This document shows, piece by piece, positions 1-10,551 of a DNA stretch of 64,000 bases. This DNA comes from Powellomyces hirtus (taxonomy: Eukaryota; Chytridiomycota; Chytridiomycetes; Spizellomycetales; Powellomycetaceae): positions 1,798,001 to 1,862,000 of the forward strand of contig JAHLKG010000002.1 in the NCBI GenBank assembly GCA_025526995.1. Reading direction: 5' to 3'. The first letter of the stretch is position 1; every line of letters begins with the position of its first letter. Position numbers and translations under genes: made by a program. The notes beneath the pieces are model-generated. The model saw nothing but the letters and a program-made list of their open reading frames with translations. It did not search any database and was not told the origin of the DNA.

Positions 1-132
1 TCTGAATCGAGAACGAAAAAGGACCGCCTCGACCTGAAAATTGAGAGAACATGGTTCTACACTTCCAAAAGTGGAAGCATTCAAATCAGCCCGGGAAAGA
101 TCATGATGCATACCATGAAAGGGTGGTGGTGA
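1..132 (+). CDS. Possible 3' end of a gene entering from the left edge
   Basis: One plus-strand frame is open from base 1 to a TGA at 130-132 (about 43 codons, ending ...MHTMKGWW). It could be the last exon of a gene that lies mostly outside the window. There is no recognisable motif, and an open frame of this length occurs by chance, so this is only a flag. Nothing convincing was seen between 133 and 462. Confidence 0.15.
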   Translation, partial: SESRTKKDRLDLKIERTWFYTSKSGSIQISPGKIMMHTMKGWW

Positions 133-462
133 CCACATCATACAAAATTCCTCATCAGCTTGACAAGCGTCCCGGCACATCATCCCAAGACGCTATCTAA
201 TTTATTATTTCTTTCTCATCATACTCTCACATAACGATTCATATGATATATACATTGCAGATAATCTGTAGCCTAGCTTAGTTGTAGCTTCTCTGGAATA
301 ATTTGCAGAAAGCGTATAACTCTCACACACTACATGGTTGTCCGCTTTATAACACCCTTTCCAAGCCACGCCACGATCGCGTAAGCCGACCAGTTTGACG
401 GTGAGTTCTGCTTCTTTTTGCCATTGAAAATTCGTGCCTTCGCAATTCCGTATTCCGCCATA

Positions 463-1353
463 ATGCCAACCTTCCTGGCTTTGACAAACACTCGGATGCT
501 TCTACCACCGCCTCCATTACCGCCAGTACCACGAAGTGCCCTGACCGCACCTGCGCCGGCCGCTTCGATACCCGACGACGATCTCCCCCGACAACTGCAT
601 TCCTTTCGCCGTTCCTTCAGCCGTAAGGAGTACACCCAAGAATGTATCGCACTCGACCGACTGCGGTACAAAAACTCCAACCAGCACCGCTCCGCACCGC
701 ATTTTCGCAAACTGCTTGCTGTACGACGGCTTCTTGCGCGCGTTCAAGCATGTGGACTGGACAAGACGCTCGAGACGTTGCTGGCCGACATGCACCCTAA
801 TGCTACTAAACGATACCAAGGGCGATGGGAGTACCTCCCCGCGCGTCCAGCACTATCATTCATCTTGATCAAACTGGCAGGCGGACATCGGTTAATGACG
901 GCATTGCTGACTGCACTGGCGGACACGTACAATGAATTCAAGAAAGTCGCGGCGCAGAGTTACTTTATGGCGGTTTCGATCATTGCTATGGCTGCCTGTG
1001 CGCGGTTGCATTTGATGACGAGGGTTAGGCTGAGAGATGTGGAGGAATGTTATGGGCTGCTGTATGCGTACATGACTAGAGTGCCGAGGGTGAAGGGTGA
1101 CGACCAGGTGGATCCGTTTTTGGATGTCGAGCTCCCGTCTGCAATCAACGCGGAGACGTTCGGAGCGCGAAAGGCTGTTCTTCAGGAATCGCCTGGTATG
1201 AAGGACGCGGATATGGAAAGTACGCATCAAATGGATTATGATGATGCTGAGGGAGATGATTCGAACGAGGATGGAAATCTGCATGAGCGGCGGACGGACA
1301 ACGATGGCGATCACCTCATTTCAGCTATCTCGGATGAGTTTTGGGCAGGTTGA
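463..1353 (+). CDS. NEPRO-like nucleolar protein (nucleolus and neural progenitor protein N-terminal domain)
   Basis: A single open exon encodes about 296 residues from the first ATG (463); the frame stays open a little upstream but has no ATG there. After a proline-rich start, residues about 50-85 carry the block ALDRLRYKNSNQHRS followed by HFRKLLAVRRLLARV. This resembles the conserved 'LDR-hY-K-NQHR' signature of the NEPRO/DUF4477 family as I remember it. Helical segments follow, then a very acidic tail (residues about 255-290). Family knowledge: NEPRO proteins are nucleolar and have been linked to RNase MRP and pre-rRNA processing; nothing in this sequence shows that role directly. The frame ends FWAG-stop. 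A further spliced exon cannot be excluded, because the plus strand stays fairly open to 1900, but no good downstream exon was seen. The assignment rests on one motif block. Confidence 0.6.
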   Translation: MPTFLALTNTRMLLPPPPLPPVPRSALTAPAPAASIPDDDLPRQLHSFRRSFSRKEYTQECIALDRLRYKNSNQHRSAPHFRKLLAVRRLLARVQACGLDKTLETLLADMHPNATKRYQGRWEYLPARPALSFILIKLAGGHRLMTALLTALADTYNEFKKVAAQSYFMAVSIIAMAACARLHLMTRVRLRDVEECYGLLYAYMTRVPRVKGDDQVDPFLDVELPSAINAETFGARKAVLQESPGMKDADMESTHQMDYDDAEGDDSNEDGNLHERRTDNDGDHLISAISDEFWAG

Positions 1354-2347
1354 ACGAGATTCCTGTCCCTCGTTTGCTTTACCATACGTCACGACCAGCA
1401 CCTCTCGTTATCTGATGGACCACAAATGCTTCGACCGTTGCAGCCGTAACGGTTCCATCAAGGGTCGGAAGCGGCTGAAGAAGAAGCAAAGAAATCTGCA
1501 AATGCTGACCATTGTGCGAATTTCTCTGCGCCCATCCGGATGCTCAGCTCTGAATGATCGCCGCTTCTCCCTTGACTTTGGAGAAAAGCTGCTCAGGGTC
1601 CGTCCTACAGCCCACACACGATTGAACGTCAGTACTCGCTATCCACCGAACTATTCATGTGACCTAAGAAGTAGAAGCAAGGCATTCGGGATCGTAGGAT
1701 GCTCAACAGTCTTCACTCAGTCTCAACGTACCCCTCCTTCTTGGTTCGTGTCTGCGTCCATGCAAGCGAGCGACGGAACGCGCAATAGCACCGGTGGAAA
1801 TTCAATATCCACTTCCGACACCCGGTGCAAGTATACCATAAGGCATCTCTATGTATTAGCCCAACGGTCCTCAGCATCAAATTTCTTGTCTATCAATTGA
1901 TCAACTGTGGACATTGTGTCATATATAGGAACTTAAAACGTAGTAATAAAGAGCTATCTTTCATCTTTTGAAAAAGGGAATAATAGTCGAAATGACAGGC
2001 TATATTTCTAGGTCAATTAAGGTTAGCCTCTGAAAGAGAGCCAGCGCAGCGCTCTTTGTTGTATGACTCAAACCATAGATTGTACGGACAAGTTAAACTG
2101 AAATTGTCCGAGATCTGACAATAAGCAGTTGCAAGGGCAAATACCCCCAAGGTTTTGCGAACGTTTACTAGGATGTGACTATTCGGACAAGTACGTCCTT
2201 CAGGTTTTCGTAGTTCATCCCGTCATAACGCGTGAAGCCACGCTTACGCATCCACACGTCCACGTCAAAACGACCCGCCGCCATTTTTCCTGCTCAAACA
2301 TTAGCCTTCAACCCAAACGACCAAACCTAAAACAAACTTCCCAAAAA
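1354..2347. other. Intergenic interval, no supported gene
   Basis: A 220-codon plus frame (1238-1900) overlaps the end of the NEPRO-like gene, but its residues (Ser/Arg/Met rich, no motif) read like a shadow. From about 1900 to 2340 the sequence is AT-richer and probably holds the 3' flank of one gene and the promoter of the MscL gene. No RNA gene or repeat was recognised. Confidence 0.4.
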
Positions 2348-3525
2348 ATGCCCTCCACATCAAGCCAGCGCCGTATAGCGCCAATTCCACCCGAAAACTC
2401 GCATCTCGTCGATTTAGCGCACACGCTCAAGAACGAGACCGTCAATGGGACGCTAAAGACGACCAAGGCTGTTCATTCGGTGTTTCATGATTTTAAAATC
2501 TTTCTGAATAGAGGCAATGTGATTGATTTGGCTGTAAGTTGTGATGAATGTTGTTCTTAAGGTTGTCTGTGTGGGGCGAATGAGGTTGCTAATGTAACCT
2601 GTTTAGACGGGCATTGTCATGGGTACTGCTTTGTACGTGGAAATTCCTCCTACATGAACCCAAAGGTGTTCTCAGCGAGTGCTGATCCTAATTATCTGAC
2701 AGCACCGCAATTGTTCAATCACTCGTGAACGACATCTTTCTCCCGGTAGTCAGTCTCTCCTCACCCACATCCCAGCTATCCAGCCAGTACATCCTCCTGC
2801 GATGCCCACGCGATCCAAGAGGGCCGACGAAACCGTGCAATAAGACAATGTATATCACGCCGGCTGCTGGTTCGTGTGTGCAAAATGACTGAATGAGATG
2901 AATGTGGGAGCAATGACTGATGGTGTTTGCGTGAATGTAGCGAGGACTGCGGGTGCGATTACGTGGAATTGGTGAGTCGGTAGAGTTGCATAAGTGGCTA
3001 CAATTGTGGATGCTGATTTCTGCCCTCCGATGATTGAAGGGGCCAGTTTGTGCAAGAAGTCGTTAATTTCATTATAATATCCTTCATCGGTGTGTGTCCA
3101 TGTCTCCTGTCAGCCAACGACCGGAAAACGCTCTGACCGCATCCATATAGTGTTCTTCATAATCAAAAGTTAGTACCAGCTCTTCCAAAACAGACGAGGA
3201 TGCATTGCTGATGAGCTATCTTGCAGTGTACACTAGAGCCTTCCGCCGCAATGAACCAGCTGGCCCAGTCGACAAGAAAGATTGCCCGCTATGTACAAAA
3301 GGTTCGTTTCTGCCTCACCACTCAATATCTCGATCTTTTGTGATATTAATGGAATGGCATTGTTCTTCAATAGCAATACCCATCAAAGCGATAAGATGTC
3401 CAGAGTGTTGCGCCGACCTGCCAAACGAACCAGAGAAGAATGAAAAGCCGATGACGGAGGATGATGATAGTGGGAATCAGGATGTGGAGGTCCTGGAGAT
3501 GACAGATACTGGACCGAAGCGGTGA
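2348..3525 (+). CDS. Large-conductance mechanosensitive channel (MscL family), 8 exons
   Basis: Eight exons read through in phase: 2348-2533, 2607-2632, 2703-2869, 2941-2971, 3040-3089, 3151-3168, 3227-3301 and 3374-3525. They give 234 residues. Exons 1-3 join to [31 protein letters not shown], which is the MscL N-terminal helix and pore-lining TM1. Exons 5-6 give the TM2-like VQEVVNFIIISFIVFFIIK. The tail has CPLC and RCPEC pairs, a potential zinc ribbon, then an acidic end. Known: MscL forms a homopentameric pore opened by membrane tension and releases osmolytes; fungal members exist. Membrane location is not shown here. Every splice site is GT-AG and total exon length is divisible by three, so the model is strong. 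Two exons are tiny (26 and 18 bp). The ATG at 2348 is the first in frame that leads straight into the conserved N-terminus. Confidence 0.88.
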
Positions 3526-3692
3526 TTGAGGACGCGGGGGGTGAATAGTTTGATTTTTGCTTTTCCGTGATTCTTAATATTGTACAGTATGACTATCTTG
3601 TTGCCGAGCAGTTCCAAATTGCCAAAACATCGCTTAACAAATGCCACACAGCAGATATGATCCAATCCCCAGACAGTATTTATTTCCTTATA

Positions 3693-5449
3693 TCAACTCC
3701 CTACAGTCCGCCCTAACGCCTTAAAATGCGCCGAATTGCTAAACTCTGAATACAAGGTGAACATGATATGCAGTGCTTCCACAACATGTGTGCTTCCCGA
3801 TGATAGCGATTTCCCCGGCGGTTTCTGCGGTTGTTGTGGATTTTTGGATTTGGCGGAGGATGGGAGTGCGGGGCCGGAGATGGGAATGTCGAGGAGGAGG
3901 GAGAGGAGCTGCGCGTATTGAGGGAGCGGCGTGTCGAGTTCGGCTGGTGGGAGGTTTACCTGTAAGGTAGGAATGTTTGATGAGTTGGTGCAAACTACAG
4001 GGTTAAACCAAAACATGTCACATGTCCTTTACCTGAGTCAAAGCCTCCTCGAACTCAGTCGGCCAAACCTGCATCAAATCCTCAATCTCAGGCATTTTCT
4101 TTGTGTAATGTACTGTCTGCGGGGGTTTCTGGGCATGCAGGTCGCGTATGTTTTTGATCCACGAGTCGATCAGTTTTGGGTTGGCTTTGAGCGCGGCGGC
4201 TTCGAGGCTGCGGACCGTCACGGGCGCGGAGGCTGTGGTCGATTTGGTAATGGCGCGGAGACGGAGGTCCAGGACTGCGAGGTTGGTGAGGAAGAAGGTG
4301 AGAGGAAAGATAGCGAGACTAGCGCTTAGTAAATCGGTCTATACCTGTCGGATCTGATTGGTTGGCGGATGGTTCGTCGAGGAATGTCAAGCCGAGCAGG
4401 TCTGGGATCTTGTCTGGCCTTGGGATCTAAAGCAATACTGCCCACTCAATCTCTAATTCTTGTAGCACGCGCGCGAATCACGCTCGGATATCCGCAACGC
4501 ACCTTGATGAACGCGTCAATGTCACCAATAGCAGGCACATAATCAGGTATAAAAGCCTTAAGCTCCGTTTCCAATTCCGTCTCTTGTGGCTTATATCGCT
4601 GGATGTACTGGAACAGCTCCTTCAGCTCTTCGCTGACGGGGACGCCAGTACTGTTATTGCTGCTGGTCGTACTGGCGGGGAATCCCCCCAGTCCACCTGT
4701 GTTGTTGAATGCGATACTGTCGTGTTCGTCTATCTCGTCATCAAAGTCGTCTCCCAAGACGTTAATTGGTTTGGTTCCTATTGATCCTGCTCCGTCGTTT
4801 GGGTCCGGGCCGAGACCACCTGGTGCTGGTATGCCTAGTCCGCCGCGACCGGCAGGGGCAGCTGATGGCCGGCCTGTATGGCTTGGACGTAACTGTTGTC
4901 GATCGACATGTGCCACCAGGAATCAGAATGTATCTTGATATTAACTTTATAGTGATTAGAAAGACTCACAACAATGGGTGCTTCTTCCTCTTCCTCGTCC
5001 TCTTCGTCGTCCTCTTCGTCATAGTCTTCGTCAGTCTGTGACAAGTTGGCCGAAGGCGGGCTGTCACCTCGTTCGTGCAGAATGTCTCCTTCTGCAGAAA
5101 CCCGCATAGAGATCAATCAGACAAACACATCAAAAGATACTTATCTCTTCATCCTAAACCCACCCATCGACTTTGAATGCTGGCTTCCCTCGTGGTCTTC
5201 TATGCGGCTTTCGGTAGGAGTGGGGAATTCGTCAAGCTCAGAGCCGCTTAATTCAATGATCTCGTCGTAGTAGTTGTTGGTGACTTTTGTGGTGCGAAGC
5301 TGAGATTCGAAGGAATTGCCGGAGGAATCTGAGTCATTTTCTTTGGAAAACCCCTCATACATCTATCGTACACACGCGACCAATAGATCCTCGGCATTAG
5401 AACACTATACCTCTTTTGCGTGGTTGAGCTCGACAAAAGACTGGGACAT
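3693..5449 (-). CDS. IFT46: Intraflagellar transport protein 46
   Basis: Spliced minus-strand gene. It starts at ATG 5449 (MSQSFVELNHAKE, then an intron) and ends at the stop 3693-3695. The N-terminal part is acidic and disordered (DEDYDEEDDEEDEEEEE at about 5000). The core exon reads ELFQYIQRYKPQETELETE, then LKAFIPDYVPAIGDIDAFIKV, the hallmark of IFT46. Later exons give LIDSWIKNIRDLHAQKPPQ and EALHIMFTLYSEFSNSAHF, also as in IFT46 C-termini. Known role: core subunit of the IFT-B particle that carries axoneme components such as outer dynein arms along the flagellum. Its presence implies a life stage with a motile flagellum. It is head-to-head with the unrecognised gene at 5775, across 325 bp. 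Internal exon edges are not all fixed. Confidence 0.9.
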
Positions 5450-5774
5450 AACACCTGGTGTGCTCCTGAATATTTAAGTGACAGCGCCGACTACCGGGAA
5501 TCAATCTTCAATCAGACTTCAGGCTGTTCTTCTGAGGAGCGATATTCTGTGTTCTGATTTCCGGTGTTTTTTGACAGGTGGGCTTTTTCCAAGGAACAGA
5601 CGCGTCGTAGTCGCGTTCCTGTCAATTCCACTTGCTGACCACATTCTCTGACTAAGCGATCGACACTTGCGTGGCACAGTCCTGCTCCGTTCTCTCTTCC
5701 TCTTTTCCTACCCACTTTTTTTTGTACCATTCTTCACGGCCTTTTGGCTCGCGAGATAGGAGAACCCTCACATT
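5450..5774. promoter_or_regulatory. Shared 5' region between IFT46 (minus) and the gene at 5775 (plus)
   Basis: This 325 bp lies between two divergent start codons and is the only place for both promoters. I looked for an RFX-type X-box (two half sites related to GTTGCC) and saw no convincing match. No clear TATA element is visible either. Confidence 0.4.
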
Positions 5775-8700
5775 ATGAATAAGTTGAAAGCCGAAGTTGC
5801 TGCTGCTCAAGATGGGCAGGTCCTATTGCCTTCGAATGGGACCCACTTGAGTCCATGGAAAGCTCAACCGTTGGACAGCATTGGCTCGGCTCAGGTGTTC
5901 AAACACCAGACTTCAAGGCAAGAAACTCTGGGGACGCATCTTCGGACGCTTCTGGGTGCCTCGCTCCCTGCTTTGAGGAATGCATCTGTAGACTTTGCCC
6001 AGAGAGTGAATAGTACGTCACATTATTGTGGCGCATTGCGGCCTTCAGACCGTTCTGTCTGACTGATTCGCCCTTCAATCTAGCACCGCTAACTGTAGCG
6101 CTCCGAGGTCTTGAGGATTATGTGGACATGCATGTCGCGGACTATGTGTTGGGCATGCGTGAAATATGGGCCCCGTTAGCGGACAAGGTGAGCGAAAAGG
6201 CCAAGGCCTGTGAAGCTGAATACGTCCAGTTTTATCAATGGACCACACCTCCATTCTCGGAAATCAGAAGCAACAGCGCTTTTGCAGTATGCATGCTTAC
6301 TCGGTGCTCACATCATCCTGTCCCATGCAGATCATGAAGAAAGACGGCACGGAACGGAAGAAGGCGATGGAGATTCTCAAATGCTTGATTAATGGAAGAC
6401 ACGGAGTGTGGCTGCAGAAAGCACTAGAGCAGGTGCTCGCGCGTGAAGACAAGAAAGAGAAATTGGCGCTGGCATCTTTTGTTCAGTTTGTCTCCCCGCG
6501 ACATTCGGCCGACAAAGTGTACATATCAGATGAACCTTCACAGCATGCCATGGATTTGGTTGTTCCACTTGCCTCGGCCTTCCTGAATTGCGTTAGAATT
6601 TGTAGGTAAGAGTTCGCCATATGTATCTTGGTCTGGATTGAATCTCAGGCTGCATAATTCGATGAACCATCCAAAAATGCCCCCATGTCTGTCACTACCG
6701 TTTGCGAGAAACCATGTTATCTGCAGTCCAAGCTGAATACTTACCTTTTCATAGCACAGTCGATCCCACTGGCTGCAAAGTCCATACAAGACTGACATTA
6801 TCGTGCTTCGACGCTTCACTGGTATTGGTACGACATGCCGCAGAGAGGCTTCTACGTGCGCCTCCCTCTTCCAAGAATGCAATCGATGCTCTCCTTGAAC
6901 AAATTCTGGAGATCTTGTCCATCATGCAATCGGTAAAACATCTTTGCGAATGCAGCAATTTCTGTCAACGCCAGTCTCAAATCATTTGGTTAGTTTCTGG
7001 CAGGAGACTCACCGCTAGATGACATTCAATTTATGCGCAATGCCATCAGTGAAGTTCAGAGATATCCTACGAGTACGCTGGTGGATAATTCTAATCATGT
7101 ATCACAACTCTGTGACTCGATTGCGAACGGCCTGCAGTACAGCAGAGCGATGGCGTCCGAGAACAAGTTTAACGAATATCTCGATAAGATTTTGGATGAG
7201 GTGAGGATCGTATGTTCTTGGTCATGATGTGATTCGACGTTGAACTAATTCCGAAGCCGCCATTATCAAAGACCGCATCAGACAAGATGTACTTAGCCAT
7301 TCGGGTGTACTGTGGGATGCTTGATCGGCAGACATCAAAGTACGAAGAGATCTGTCAACAGATACCGCTGGAAGAAAAAGCATCAAATGTGTTTTTAGAA
7401 GCATTGGTGCGGTCCTATCCTTCCTTCGCTGCACCGCAATGCCAATTTCTAACAAGTTCTCAGATCTGCAATGGAGGCTATCACAACCACCACTCGGCCA
7501 CTTCTCCCATCCCCGCAATGTTTGTTCCAGTTCCTTTTCAACTACTTGGCCGGATACTACCGTTCTGCACCGCGAAACGGCTTGTTGCGATTACCGACAA
7601 GCTGATTTGCCAAATGGTGGCAGAACAAATGCTTTCCATTCCCGCCGCCGACCTCATTCGCGAGAGCCTGCTGTTGAGCATCGACGATGTCGCGCCACTG
7701 CTTTGTAAAAAAATCAGAGATGCTGAAACTGGTGGACGTAACTTAGTCGCATCTCTGGTCCAGCTTTTGGTCGATGGTGATCCTGGGAAACGCCCTCGGT
7801 ATGTGTTATACAGATTCAAGAATCATTTGTATGGTGGAAGTCATTCTGACTCTCTTGTTAAGCGAGATTCTCACGACATACGCGATCGCACAGCTTTCCG
7901 GCCCGACATGGCATAAAGACAAGGGCTTGATAGCTCTTTTGCCATACTTAGGTACGTAAGACATCTCATGAGCCCGCATATATCCATGCGTATCTGACAC
8001 ATCGATTCAATCAGACACCACCCGCATCATTCCCGTTGTCTCCAATTCAGTTCTGTCGTGCGTCGACCAAAAGCCTGCAAAGGCGGACCAAGAAGCTGTG
8101 ACTGCCATGTTGTCACATCGTGACGCCGAATTCACAGCCGTATTTGCTTTGATCCATTATATACGGTACGTTGTATGGTGTCAACATTGGGTACTCGCGT
8201 GCGATTGACATGATTCGATGAAGTTATACTCATGCCTGCATCAACGCTCATCAGATCGGTCGAAGGCACTATACGAGCTGGGACCACTCCTGATCCACGC
8301 ACGTCAGGGGCGCCAAAAGAGAAAGGTGGCTACCAAATCAATTGCTACTTTGACAGTAGTCACAATCACAATCTTAGAATACAAGGATCTACTGACAGTC
8401 AATCCTTTGGACAGATGCATCACCACTTCTCAAGCTCCTCGAAGCCTGGGCGGCCCAGCAACCTGTCTCCACATGGCTATTATTCACACCGCGTCTGGTT
8501 TCTGAGATATACGCCGCCCCATCTGACACTACTTTCGTCAAGATTGCCAGTTCACTTGCAACATATTGGACTGATCCCCGGGTTGGTGTTTGTATCGTCG
8601 AATCCGTTGCCGGTATCATGTACGAGCAAGATCAATCTGCAGCGAACCAGGCATCGATGATTCAGACAACTCCTGAGACTTCGCCGGATGCTATCTTTTC

Positions 8701-10001
8701 TAGACTCAGTCCCCTTCTGATCTTGAAGGTGACGCCCAGGCAGATGCGCTTGCCCTTTTACATTCGCTAAAACATATGTATAACTTTAAGGTGCTGCCTC
8801 CACAATCCCTCACTTGGATGCACAAACCCCAGAAGGTCCCGAAAGGAGGGGAAGGGAAGATAATAACGCTTTCCCGTGACATTGTCGGCCTCCTTCTATC
8901 CAGGTTTGCTCTGCAAAGGATCACCTTCCCTACCTTCTTTCGAAATTGACCACAAGCGCTGGCCATATAGATCTCTCGACAGCACCGAATTCCAGGATGT
9001 GCGGACCGCAGCTCTCACAGTTCTGTCAGGCTGTCCCTTGGCATTGACAAACAACATCCTGCAAACTCTCGTTGACGACGGGAGCGGCGTCGATCCAAAC
9101 CTTACACATTTGAAGGCAGCACTGTGGTGTGCTTGCTGCATTTTTGCTTCTCACCCCGCTGCAGAGTGCGCTCCACTTGTGGAGATTATGACACCGCCGT
9201 GCATGCAGTGGGGTGTACGGTGTATGTACTTGGTTCTATTATGAACTTCTGTGAATGCTGATGTAACCCATGTCCTTTTCTAGACTGCGGTGACGAAGAA
9301 CCAGGCTTTACACTGCGAAGGAACAGCACCGAATTTCTGGCTTTGACCCTCCCACATTTTCCCGCCCTCCGCCATACCCTGTTAGCTATTGCAACGGACA
9401 CAAAATCCGGCGATGAACGCCTAGATCGGACCGCGCGTGTCCTGAGAATTCTATCACGCACGTTTCAGCTGGCTGTTATGAATAAGCTGAATGTGGTTGA
9501 TCTGGCTTGCGCAACTTGTGCACATGTTGTTGAGGCTATAGAGGGTCCGGGGCAGACTGCACTGGTGGAGATTGCTCTGCAGGTATTTGCTTATTCAACG
9601 CTACATGTGCCCCCCATCCCGAGCCGCTGACTCGTATCATTCCATCTTAGACATTGTTCTTCATCGTCCACGCATCTGTCATGCCTTTAACCCCATCATC
9701 GACGCTTTCATCATCAAAGCCAATACTAGTCAAAGGCGTGTTGCCCACGTCGCCCGACAAGCTGATCGCCTTATGTACAAAACATCTCACTTCGAATCAG
9801 GACACCATTGTCGACCCGGCCATGAAGCTCGCCGCAGCTTGCGTCAGCTGCTTGCCTTCAGCAGCGCCTGCCGCCCTGGCGGATCTTGAGCGTGCTGTGA
9901 CTGCTGTTGTCGATAGGAAGCTGGCGGCGAGAGACCTAATAATTGCGGATGTGGGTCAGAGGTTGTTGGTAGTTTTAAGACAGCTTCTTTCTACGTTATG
10001 A
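5775..10001 (+). CDS. Large alpha-helical protein, unrecognised, many exons
   Basis: A long multi-exon gene. The first exon starts MNKLKAEVAAAQDG at 5775; the last ends VVLRQLLSTL-stop at 10001. Typical coding pieces are 6100-6290 (RGLEDYVDMHVADYVLGM), 6330-6600 (ERKKAMEILKCLINGRHGVW), 7287-7420, 7500-7800 (FQLLGRILPFCTAKRLVAI), 8876-9140, 9290-9580 and 9654-10001. The residues look like stacked amphipathic helices rich in Leu and Ala, as in HEAT/ARM-type scaffolds, with no catalytic motif. I do not recognise the family. A very weak resemblance to the N-terminal region of Integrator subunit 5 was considered and is not strong enough to name it. The gene shares its 5' region with IFT46. Exon boundaries between 6600 and 9300 are only approximate. 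Confidence 0.6.
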
Positions 10002-10233
10002 GCGGTGTTGGCGGTATTTCATTGCTCAGCCTTACATCCTCCTCATCAAGCCTATTCTAAGAGGAGCCCCATTGTATATAACGCATTTTATATTGACCAT
10101 ACATGCATATACCCTTGTGACAAAGACGCAAATAAAAAATCACTCAAGGTTTCTTTGTTATTGAGCGCTGGCGTTGGTAGACTGCAACTTCATGGTCATC
10201 TTATTAGCTCTCTATTTTGGGCAACAACAGTCT

Positions 10234-10446
10234 TTACTGCTCATATCCATCCTGATCGGTTCCTGAGATGTAGGCGTCATCCAAACCGCGATCCGTATCT
10301 TCGAGTGGCGTTTCGCACTGTGCGTGACTTCGAACATTTGTGTAAGAAGTATCCTGTCTCCCTTGCTGGTCGACCTTGACGTAGACGTTATTGTATTTGA
10401 GGGCCATAGTCATGTAAGCGCGTCGGAGTTTCACGACGCGCCACAA
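10234..10446 (-). CDS. Possible small spliced gene, unrecognised
   Basis: A minus-strand frame ends at 10234 and contains MTMALKYNNVYVKVDQQG plus an acidic tail (DRGLDDAYISGTDQDGYEQ). A splice acceptor-like TTTTTAG and a small upstream block (MSVAR, then GTGAGT) suggest splicing. However, joining that donor to this acceptor puts the wrong frame in use, so either the start is the internal ATG or the block is not coding. It lies between the 3' end of the helical gene and the start of the LRR gene. Confidence 0.22.
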   Translation of the reverse strand: MWRVVKLRRAYMTMALKYNNVYVKVDQQGRQDTSYTNVRSHAQCETPLEDTDRGLDDAYISGTDQDGYEQ

Positions 10447-10551
10447 CCTAAAAAGTTTGGTTGAACGTCGAACTCACCCTCGCGACTGACATCTGCAAGA
10501 AAACCCTGCTTAGGAGAACAAAGCACAACAGCACTGCATTAAAACTACATT

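Noticed and set aside
1238..1900. 220-codon plus-strand frame after the NEPRO-like gene
   Set aside because: Overlaps the end of the known frame, Arg/Ser/Met-rich, no motif or splice support; looks like a shadow.
10005..10379. 124-codon plus frame after the large helical gene
   Set aside because: In the 3' flank of a gene that already ends at 10001, no motif, AT-rich start.
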